Of a DNA stretch of 64,000 nucleotides, positions 1-8,589 are shown piece by piece (the first letter of the stretch is position 1; the number at the start of each line of letters is the position of its first letter). This stretch comes from Pezicula radicicola (Eukaryota > Ascomycota > Leotiomycetes > Helotiales > Dermateaceae): assembly GCA_003008705.1 (NCBI GenBank), contig PDUO01000017.1, forward strand, positions 695,032-759,031. Reading direction: 5' to 3'. The notes below the pieces were generated by a model. The model had not been told where the DNA came from, made no database searches, and was given only the letters and a program-made list of their open reading frames with translations. The position numbers and the translations under genes were made by a program.

Positions 1-34
1 CCCCCCCCAGCCTTCACAAGAATAGAGTCCTAGT

Positions 35-1490
35 ATGGCTACGATCAACCCGCAGACGTCGTTTGCCCTTGACGTATCTCCTACTTCGAACCCCGATCCC
101 TGTACGCAAACGGTGCTTCCCATCAGATCAATCAACGACGCCTTAGCCGCAGCAGAAGCCTTGTACAAGAGCAGGAACCCGGTATCCAAGGCTCTACATG
201 AGAAAGCGTTGAAGTTTATGCCAGGAGGAAACACAAGATCTGTGCTGCACACGGATCCCTTTCCCATCTCCCAAAAGAAAGGTAAAGGGAACAAGCTTTG
301 GGATCACGATGGACATCAGTCAGTGCCCCTCCATATTCGAACCTGGAGAATCCTCTTGCTGACTCGATTACAGATACGTTGATTTCGTCGGAGAATTAAC
401 AGCCGGTCTATACGGACATTCGAATCCCATACTACGCGAAGCACTCATATCCACCTTCGACAACACCGGAGTAAATCTAGGCGGCACCACGAAACAAGAA
501 ACGCAACTAGCAGAACTAATCTGCCAACGCTTCCCAACCATCCAACAACTACGATTCTGCAACTCAGGAACAGAAGCGAATATATATGCTCTCAGCATAG
601 CGCGACATATAACCGGCCGGAGAAGGATAATAGCTTTCGAAGGCGGTTATCATGGCGGAGTACTCAGTTTCGGACACGGCATTGCAAAAAACAACGTAGA
701 TCGTGACGATTGGGTTCTAGGAACCTTCAACGATACTGAAGCAGCAAAATCGTTGATTAAAAATACACCTGGTGTTGCGGCCGTGATAGTTGAGGCAATG
801 CAAGGAGCAGGTGGTTGCATACCAGCCAACAGAGAATTTCTGCACGCTATACAGGCGACAGCCAAAGAAGCAGGAATAATTTTCATCCTAGATGAAGTAA
901 TGACAAGCCGATTACATCCAAGTGGTCTAGCCGGAAAACTCAATCTCTCACCAGATCTCACGACGCTTGGGAAGTATCTGGGCGGAGGAATGGCATTCGG
1001 AGCTTTTGGAGGGAGTGAGAAACTTCTCTCTTCTTATGATCCTCGAGTCAAAGATAGCCTACCTCACTCTGGAACTTTCAACAATAATACCCTTGCCATG
1101 ACTTTGGGGTTTGTGGGTCTCTCGGAGGTATACACACCAGAAGTCAATACAGCGCTTAATGCGTTAGGCGATTACTTCCGCTCTGAATTGGAAGTCCTAT
1201 CTCAGAACACAAAACTAGTACCAATTGGAGTCGGGGCAGTGCTTACTATTCACTTCCTGCAAAAAGGGATACAGAATGCCACAGCTCCAGCAAACACACA
1301 TGACATCGAACAAAATAACATTCCAGAACTGAAAAAATTATTTTGGTATTTTTGTTTGGAACGAGGATATTGGATTACTGAAAGGGGGATGTTGAGTCTT
1401 ATTCTGGGTACTACCCAAGAGGAGGTTGACGCTTTCCTGGTTGTGGTTAAAGAGTTTATGGATGAATATGCTGAGTTGCTTGCGTTGTGA
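35..1490 (+). CDS. Class III aminotransferase, glutamate-1-semialdehyde aminomutase-like
   Basis: A PLP-dependent fold-type I aminotransferase of the class III / glutamate-1-semialdehyde 2,1-aminomutase-like group; in fungi the real substrate is unknown. Exons are 35-318 and 374-1490, with a 55-bp intron (GTCAGT donor, CAG acceptor); the join restores LWDHDGHQYVDFVGE. The product is 466 aa. Visible landmarks are an N-terminal GGNTRS segment, the CNSGTEAN phosphate-binding loop, FEGGYHGG, the cofactor-contacting Asp in ILDEVM (about residue 268) and the Schiff-base Lys in TLGKYLGGG (about residue 295). The length and motif order are normal for the family. The start ATG has a plain context, and a pyrimidine-rich leader precedes it to the window edge. 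No partner gene for a specific pathway is adjacent. The family call is firm and the reaction is not. Confidence 0.85.
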
Positions 1491-2265
1491 AGCATATTTA
1501 TGGGATTATTAATGCGATATGTGTTGATGAGTTCTTGGATCGCTTAATATCATGACTCCAGTGTTGACCTGCGAAATATTCAGTGACTCCGAAGCCTAAC
1601 ACGTAAGTTATCAAGAAAGTGACTCAAGTCATGTGAGGTATTTAACTCAGGCAAGGTGCTGTACTCAAACCCAAGTCAAGTAAGGCATTCAACCCGAATT
1701 TATGAACTAAGCAATCCCTCATCTCATTAATACAAATCCTAAAATCCATCTATCCTCCCTCTCTCCCTTCACCCCATTCTTTTTACTGATATGAGAGTTA
1801 ATGTGCGAGTCATTACCTATCAAGTCTACTGTAAGCTACCCACCCTAAGATCCGCGGTATATTTCAGAACGGCGTGGAAAGTAAGTTATACCAAAAGTTC
1901 ATACAACACTTACAGAATTTAAATGAAGAAAAAAGATGAAAAGTAATAAGTCCTGATTCAATCATCGAGTACAAAACCTAATGGAAAATTCACCTAGATC
2001 GAGGACAACAACAACATGAAGCAGTAGAGTAGTTTAAAAATCATATACTTTTTAAGGTTTGCTAAGCTAGTGAAAATTTCGATACCACAGGACAGTTTTT
2101 CCGGCCACCAAAAAGCAAACAGATGAAAGTGACGATAGGTAACCAAAATACAAGACGAGAAAAGACGCCTCGAAATTCATCAACATCATCAGAGCATCAT
2201 CACAAACCCTTGAATCACCTCAAAAACCCAATAAACTGGACGAGAATCACTTACATACCCTCAAC
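1491..2265. other. Intergenic region with degenerate short repeats
   Basis: No gene is seen. Between about 1560 and 1710 the sequence repeatedly shows pieces such as GTGACTCAAGTCA and CCCAAGTCAAGTAAG. These look like worn copies of the 18-bp unit found intact in the MITE at 6995-7102. The rest holds the 3' flanks of two convergent genes. Confidence 0.4.
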
Positions 2266-5200
2266 TTACCCTTGCCACTGAACCCTCCCACTCCGAAACA
2301 AACTAACCATACCAATAGGCAACAACCCCAAATCAACAATATTCAACCCGCCAAATCTCTCAATCATATCAGGACCATAAAGAAGAACAACCCATCTCCA
2401 ATAAGGAGTCATACCATACCAATTTCCAGATATTTCACCACTGACCCCACTATGACTGATATTCACCTTGCCCACTTCAAAGAGATCGGATTTGCTAGCT
2501 TCAATACTTTCATCTTTGGGCCTTTGGAGTAATTGACAGAAATATTTGTAGAGGAATGGAGTGGGGCTGTCGTCTGAGCCCATGGATAATTCTTCGGTGT
2601 AGCGACTGAATTCTTCGAAGGGCATGAAGGTTCGTGGATCTTCTGGGAGGAATGTGGAATCTTCGGCGTGCATTTTCCAGGATCGTGTTGTGGTGCCGTT
2701 CTCGTAGTCGGCTTTGGCCTTTCGGTATCTTTCTTGAAGGTCGAGTTTGTAGTTGTTGAATACGGAGGCTGGGTCTTTTGTTACCGCGTCTCTGATTTGG
2801 AGCAGTTCTATGAAGGGGTTCTGGAGTTCGAGGCCTCCGAGTTCGGTTGTGAAGTATAGGTAGCCGTCTGGGATGTCGGAGATACCGAAACGTTCTTGGA
2901 TTGTTGACTTGAGATACTCGACGACGCTGCTGCCGTCGCTGAAGATACGACGTTGGATTCGTTCAAGTGTTGTGAGGATCATGTCGATGTGGAAACGGCC
3001 AAAGCAATTTGCTGGTTTTCCGAAGTTGGCGATAAAAAAGGCACCGCAATAGGCATTCCATGCTTGGATCCAGGAGAACACGGATTTCTTGTCGCGAAGT
3101 TGGGTTTGTAGTTCGTCGATGTGCTTATCCACCATTGTTTGGTCGATGATGAACTTTCCAGACGTGGGATCCAAGACGAGAAAGCCCCATCTAATTTCGC
3201 CGAGCGGGAGGGTAGGATCAATTGGAGCTTCGGTTGGAGTGTTTGGAGAATCTTTGTTGCGCAAGATTCTCACTGTTCCGGTTTTTCCTGCGCATGTCAA
3301 TACGATAGTTCAGTGAAGAAGTGGCTAGATGGGTAAATATTATCCACGCCCAGACTCTGGAAACATATTCAAGTACCTACCTTCATTAAGTGTGACCCCC
3401 ATGACCTCGGCGAAGTTTGTCACAGCACCCCACGCCTTTACAACAGTTTGCTGCGAAGGAGACCAGATCCAGAAGTCATCATGTATACGATGGAGTTGTG
3501 CACCGTCTGTGGCCTGGTTGACCGAATAGTCCAGAGCAAAAAGAATAACTTCTCCGAAAACTTCAGACAATACGTGCGACTGAGGTACACCTCTCTTGCG
3601 GTTCTGGATCTTCGCAGAGGATCCATCCTGCATAAACTTCAGTGGCGCCTCAAGAAATCGGCGAAAGAAGCTAATCCATCTCGCGGATACACCAAAGAAA
3701 GAGAGCACGGCCACGATGGTGGAGTGAGGCAAAGCTGGACCCCATTGTTGAAATTCTGACCGGGTACAGGTCAATTCTCCGTGGAGGTGTGTGTTAACCA
3801 GTATCTCTGTGGACAATAAATGGAGTAGGAATTGCTTCTTCTCCATACGACTTTCTGGCTTTGTCTCTTCATCTTCCTCCTCCCAATCAGATTCATCATC
3901 TTCCATGATGCCCCCTGTCGATGGTGTAGACATCCGCGGTGCTTTGGACGCTAGTTGCTTCCTTGGTGCTTTGCCACCAGTTGATCTTCGAGCGGTTTCT
4001 TCAACAAATTAGTGCTACTTTTTCCTAAGAGTGCAAGAGTAAGAGCCTTGAAACATGCCCCTGGAGTCGTGAGACAGTATTTCAAGAGCATGAGAACAAA
4101 GAAATATGTTGCTTACGTTTGGTGCGGCCAAATGTAACTGTGGATTGTTGAGCTTGCTGCTGCATGGGCTGCTGCGACATCATGGGCATGGCTTGCGCAA
4201 CGCGCTTACGCTTGGCCGAAGGGGCTTCTTCATACTCAGCCTCTTCTGCACCATCAACACCAGATCTGTCCTGTTGTTCGTAGTCCATAAGTTCAGACAT
4301 AAAGTAGATTGTCCTATAAATGCCTTGTCGTTTGCTTAGAACACTGGGCTTCTTGTCCATTGCACTTAGACCTAAGTAATACTCCCTTCTCTGTTGATCT
4401 AGCATAGGGATATCCTTTCGAGGTGAAGCCCAGGCTTCATCGAAGTCGGCGAAATTGTTGAAGGCTTGCTTGAAGAAAACCGACCACTTAACTCCAATAA
4501 ATTGTAGGAAGATGGCCTGAAGCAAGTCTTCATGCATGTGGATGTGATACCGGCCAGTGACGTGTCTACGTTGCTCGATAGCCACAGAGGTGTCCCTAGA
4601 AATTCGGGGTTAGTTTACTTGTTCTACATATTATTGAGGGTAATTCAAACATGATTCAGGAAAAATGAGTAATGGAACACGGAAGGGGCGAATTCGCTCC
4701 GAGAACATGACTTACCATGTCCATGTATCCAAGGCCGTAAATCGCATATTCATTACATCGGCAATCTCGATTAATATGACCGGATTCGCTAGGAAATCTT
4801 TCAATACTGCTCTCTTCTCGTCCGTCAGTAGGTCGGAGGATAGCAGGCCGCCGATTGCCCAACGAAGTGAGTGAACACTGAATTGATTGACACTGGCTAG
4901 GGTATATTCAAAGCTTTGAACAGCCTTCCTTATACCATCCAAGGCTTTGAGTGCTTGCTTGTTTGAACCATTCTTGCCGAAAAGTGTACGGAGGAACTGG
5001 CCAATGGCTTGTTGGTTGGTCTCGAATGGAGTAAAGACCAAATTTTCCCATTCCGCTCTTGACTGATCCCTTTCGATATTTTCTTTCTTGCTTATTTCTT
5101 CAAAGCCTTCCATTTCAACATCTTCTGAGGCGACTGGCGCAGTAGCCTTCTCTTCGGACAACCACTCCGTTACAAGTTCGCCATACAGGGTGGCGTATTT

Positions 5201-5575
5201 GTACTTTAGAGATTGTACATTTACTTCCTGGGTAAGAGATTCTTCCCAATCTTGAAGTAGCTTTGAGGAGACAGAGGGGTCATAGCGGGCTTGTTCGAGG
5301 AAGCGTTCGATATTTTTGAGTTTGATTTCAAGATCAACATTTCCTGAGCTGTTGTGGATTATGCGTCCGGCAGCGTTTGTCTTGATAGAGAAACATCGCT
5401 TCACACCGTCAACGAGTTTACGGAGTCTCTCCTTTTGATCCAATTCAGATTGGGTTGAAGTGAGAAGATCTTCCTTCTGGCTTTCGAAGATGGCACGTTT
5501 CTTGGAGAGCTCGTTGAGCTTTGTGTTGGTGATTGACTGGAGGGTCTCCGAATACACACTACCAGAGGAAGCCAT
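2266..5575 (-). CDS. rvt: Domesticated reverse transcriptase, rvt family
   Basis: A single-copy cellular reverse transcriptase-related protein of the fungal rvt class (non-mobile, intron-bearing RT genes described from Neurospora and other fungi). Exons in transcript order are 5575-4716, 4595-4117, 3998-3381 and 3287-2266, joining in phase to 992 aa. The N-terminus is Lys/Glu-rich and probably coiled coil (about residues 1-190). Then come the family-like [14 protein letters not shown] and GVKWSVFF segments, a long insertion (about 375-500) with an AKRKR basic patch, a Gln-rich run and an H3-tail-like stretch (443-476). RT motifs follow: RGVPQSH (B, about 582-588), RIHDDFWIW with the catalytic Asp pair (C, 620-621) and LNEGKTG (D), the last made by splicing. 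I could not place the motif A Asp with certainty. No LTR, poly-A tail, endonuclease or target duplication is seen. The start at 5575 is preferred over an in-frame ATG at 5599 for its context. The stop TAA overlaps a donor-like GTAAGT, so a further 3' exon is possible. Confidence 0.87.
3910..4129 (-). other. Histone H3 N-terminal tail-like segment inside rvt, split by an intron
   Basis: Spliced codons 443-476 of rvt read [34 protein letters not shown]. Against the H3 tail, residues 2-34 match at 29 of 33 positions. The differences are K9 to R, A25 to P, K27 to M and A29 to T; A1 is G. The first four codons end exon 2 (to 4117) and the rest begins exon 3 (from 3998), so the 118-bp intron splits the codon equal to H3 Q5. 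The acceptor is supported by CACTAAT just upstream and by stops in the alternative joins. An acidic stretch follows at once, as if the tail were tethered. Confidence 0.85.
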
Positions 5576-6266
5576 GATGGTGATGGAACAGTAGGTCAAA
5601 GTATGTTGCAGATGTAAGATAGGATACTATTTGGTAGTCACGTGTGGATGTGTCGATGTGACGATGTAGGAGTGACAATGGACTTTGGGATGAAGGAGAG
5701 GGAGCGAGGCCCTCTACTTATAGTCAAATGCCCACGCTAGTAGCTAGTCGGTGAGAGCATTGGATTGATGTAACATTGTGAGTCATTCCTGTGCCGCAGG
5801 AGAGATGTAACAAGCCCAGGCAGTAGTGGCAGAAATTGGTATGCGGTGGTGTAGGTGTTAGTTGCGTTGGAAGAGAGCATTGACTATGGAATGTCTGTCG
5901 GTTGAGGTGTATCCTCCTCTGTTGGATGCCTCTTGTGGTATTGAAGCTCGTGGGTAGAGGAGAGGATAAAAATATTGTTCCAGTAGTGATGGATCGATGG
6001 AGGGGTGGCTGTTAGGCAAGGAACCAATATGCTATAGCTTGGCAGGCATCAGGTCTGTTTTTGGAGGTTGGCTTGTGATCACGTGATGCAATTTCCCTCC
6101 CTTTCTTAAGCGAGCCAGTTACCATTGGCATTCCCCTCCTACTATGACGTTAGCCGAACAGTATGCAAACGACACCGAAGAGCATTTCGCCATCTAACCC
6201 GAAGCTCAACATCTATCTCACCATCAAATGTTCCATGGTACCTCGATACTTCGAAGCAGTCAAATC
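5576..6266. promoter_or_regulatory. Divergent intergenic region between rvt and acylphosphatase
   Basis: No ORF of note. The region is moderately GC-rich and must carry the promoters of both flanking genes, which point away from each other. An inverted CCAAT box (ATTGG, 6123-6127) lies about 140 bp before the acylphosphatase start. A TTATAG-like stretch near 5720 could serve rvt. Nothing else is recognised. Confidence 0.4.
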
Positions 6267-6709
6267 ATGAGTCAACGAGTATGTATTCCCTGCATTCCAA
6301 ATACTTCGCAGTTCTCTCCTTGTTGCTAACAAGGCCAGATCTCCTTTCTCGTGCACGGCAATGTCCAAGGTATTTTTTCATACTACAATATTCTCGCCCG
6401 GATCTAATTCCCTAGTGTAGGTGTGAGCTACCGGTACTTTGCCCGGAAGAAAGCTACCGAGTACAATGTAACTGGTTGGGTTCGAAACACCAGTAACGGC
6501 AAGGTAAGTAGATGAATAATCTTTATGCTTCCAACCCTCAGATATCTTACGCTGCGCAGGTCGAGGGAGAAGCCCAAGGCAATAAGGAAGCAGTCCAAAA
6601 GCTACTCAAGGATCTTGATAATGGCCCCACACACGCACATGTTGTGAAGTTGGAGAAGGCAGAGAAGGAAATTGTTGAAGGGGAGACAGGTTTTGAAATC
6701 AGACGTTGA
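6267..6709 (+). CDS. Acylphosphatase
   Basis: A small cytosolic enzyme that hydrolyses carboxyl-phosphate bonds such as acetyl phosphate. Four exons (6267-6278, 6339-6369, 6421-6503, 6560-6709) join in phase to 91 aa, the normal family size. The product shows the phosphate-binding loop LVHGNVQGVSYRYF, whose last Arg is the catalytic one, and the GWVRNTSNGKVEGEAQG signature with the catalytic Asn. The C-terminal GFEIRR matches the usual ending. The first coding exon is only 12 nt (MSQR) and the second 31 nt, so gene finders may miss the start. All donors are GTATGT, GTATTT or GTAAGT. Confidence 0.9.
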
Positions 6710-6950
6710 GATCACAACTTCACAAGTCCCGTGATAGTAGTACATGATGGCAACCTCAGGAACTCTAGAAGAGAAATAGACTAGATTCTAAGAAAATCCC
6801 AACTCGCCATCATGATGCTGTATGTGTTCTTGGCAGGTCTGGGGTTCTTCGCCTTGAACCCACCTAGTCAACAAGGTTGAAGGGCTGCTAATGAACACCA
6901 CAAGTGGCAGTAGATGGGGCAATCTTTTCACTACTAGTAATAGTAATCTA

Positions 6951-7149
6951 CCGTACGAATTGGTTTATAAGAGATCATTTTCATTAGGGCAGCCAAGTTA
7001 CCCAAGTGAACTAAGTTACTCAAATCAATTAAGTTACTCGGATCTAGTGAGTTACCCAAATCAAGTGGGTTACTCAAATCAAGTGGGTTACCCAAATCAT
7101 CCGAATAGACATCAATTTAAAACGATCTCTTATAAACCAATTTGTACGG
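6951..7149. mobile_element. MITE with 31-bp terminal inverted repeats and TA flanks
   Basis: The left end 6951-6981 and the right end 7149-7119 (reverse complement) match at 29 of 31 positions, beginning CCGTAC and reading AATTGGTTTATAAGAGATC. The element is 199 bp and is flanked by TA on both sides (6949-6950, 7150-7151), as expected for Tc1/mariner-type insertion. It has no coding capacity. The interior is mostly a six-unit 18-bp tandem array. It lies between the 3' end of the acylphosphatase gene and the promoter of the 2EXR gene. Confidence 0.8.
6995..7102 (+). repeat. Six 18-bp tandem units inside the MITE
   Basis: Six consecutive 18-mers of the form RRGTTACYCAAATCAAGT can be laid end to end. 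Units 2, 4 and 5 are closest to consensus, and units 1, 3 and 6 diverge. The same unit in reverse orientation is found at 8814-8915. Confidence 0.8.
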
Positions 7150-7400
7150 TATTTAGATGAAGGCTCAAAGTCACCAATTGAAAGAGTGGCTTTTCACAGC
7201 TCATCCTTCTTTATTCTTTGCTTTATTCATCACCGGCGTACATTTTGGCGCACAGTGTTGAGGAAGGAGCCTGGTGCGCAAAATGAAAAAGGAAAGCACG
7301 TGCCTCGCTTCCTTCCACTACATCTTGAGCAACCCAGCATCTTCTCTCTTCTCCATTTCCCCTTGCCTTCAGTCCTCTATACTTCAGTCTGCCAGTCAAG

Positions 7401-8589
7401 ATGGGAGTTTACAAGCTGAAGCGCGACAGCGACGGTGTGCCACGACTATATAACTCTGATGGCAAGGAGGTCATCCTCCAAATCCCCAGCACCTTCCACT
7501 GCTTCTCCGTCCTACCTAAGGAATTACGTTCTAAGATCTGGAAGTTCGCGGCCGAACCCACTCCACGCGATATACGAGTAAAGGTCCCGAACATGTACGA
7601 TGAGAACGGATTCGTCACCAAGAAAGTCACATTCCAAAGCTTGGATCCTGTTCCTGCCATTCTACAGTACGTATCCCCAACAACCCCAGCCCATTCACAC
7701 CGATTTTGATTGCTACATTTTTGGAAATCATGCTATATTTAGACATACTGACTCCCTGGTCTTGAACAGTGCTTGTAGAGAGTCAAGAGACGAAGGGAAG
7801 AAGGTATACGTCACTTGCTTGAGGAACGAGGATGATAATCAGGGGCGCATTTATATCAACACGGCTGTCGATACATTGTTCATCGACATCCCTATGGACT
7901 TTCAGGGTGGTTTTTCTGAGGCACTTGGACAGATATTTTATGTTGATAAGCCGGAGAGTCCATATGCCGGTGGCATTTTCGGCCCGAAATTTGGACCCCA
8001 TATTCCTAATGTTTATGACCTAGACTTCGACATATCGCTATACTATGGCGTGCTCCAGGAAGGCTACCAGTTTAGGGAATTCGAGTCCGAACGACAAGAA
8101 GACCCCGGTGCCGAAGAAACGAATGGCAATTTCGACAGCAGTGTTTCGGAGGTACAGGAACAACAGTTACAGAGCAACACAAAACCCACCACTGGAGATC
8201 AAGAGAATGAATTTGGGCAGAGCAACGGTTTACAAATCTCTCCCTGGAACACCCAAAACGCCCGTATTGCTTTTATCCAATATGGGCCCAAATCAGGGGC
8301 TCCAGGAGATGAAGCAGAGGCAGGATATATGATTACGGCCAAGGAGTATGATATTCTACAAAAGCTGCAAAATCGCCGTGCTGTAATGGATGACACTATG
8401 CAAAGTTTTTCCAGAGCAGGACAAGATTGGCAAGCAGCGTGCTCTTTCTCAGAATTCAAGGTTGGATGGTATGAAAATTGGGAGGTTCTGTTTGAGTTCC
8501 TCAGCCACCTTCGTCGATTTGAGCATGACATGGCTCGATTCGGAGGTCGCTGTGGATCACAACGTCATGTCATATGGACTTGGTGGTAA
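7401..8589 (+). CDS. 2EXR-domain protein
   Basis: A fungal protein of the 2EXR family (F-box-like small domain, function unknown, strongly expanded in Pezizomycotina). Exons 7401-7666 and 7770-8589 join in phase to 361 aa. The domain starts at about residue 32 with FHCFSVLPKELRSKIWKFAAEP and reaches ILHACRESRDEGKK across the splice. The second half is acidic and Gln-rich, with no recognised fold. The start ATG has a good context (CAAGATGGG) after a pyrimidine-rich leader. A broken relative lies 5 kb away at 13882-14563, so the family may have duplicated locally. Confidence 0.8.

Noticed and set aside
753..1490. Aminotransferase starting at 753
   Set aside because: The codon there is TTG within a longer exon; the true exon opens at 374 and joins exon 1 at 318.
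3910..3998. H3-like block as a misassembled or separate histone gene
   Set aside because: It continues in frame on both sides into rvt sequence, has four amino-acid changes from H3, and has no histone-fold sequence nearby.
2266..5575. rvt as part of a LINE or LTR retrotransposon
   Set aside because: It has four exons with proper splice signals, no endonuclease, integrase, LTR or poly-A tail, and no target duplication; the motifs fit the cellular rvt class.
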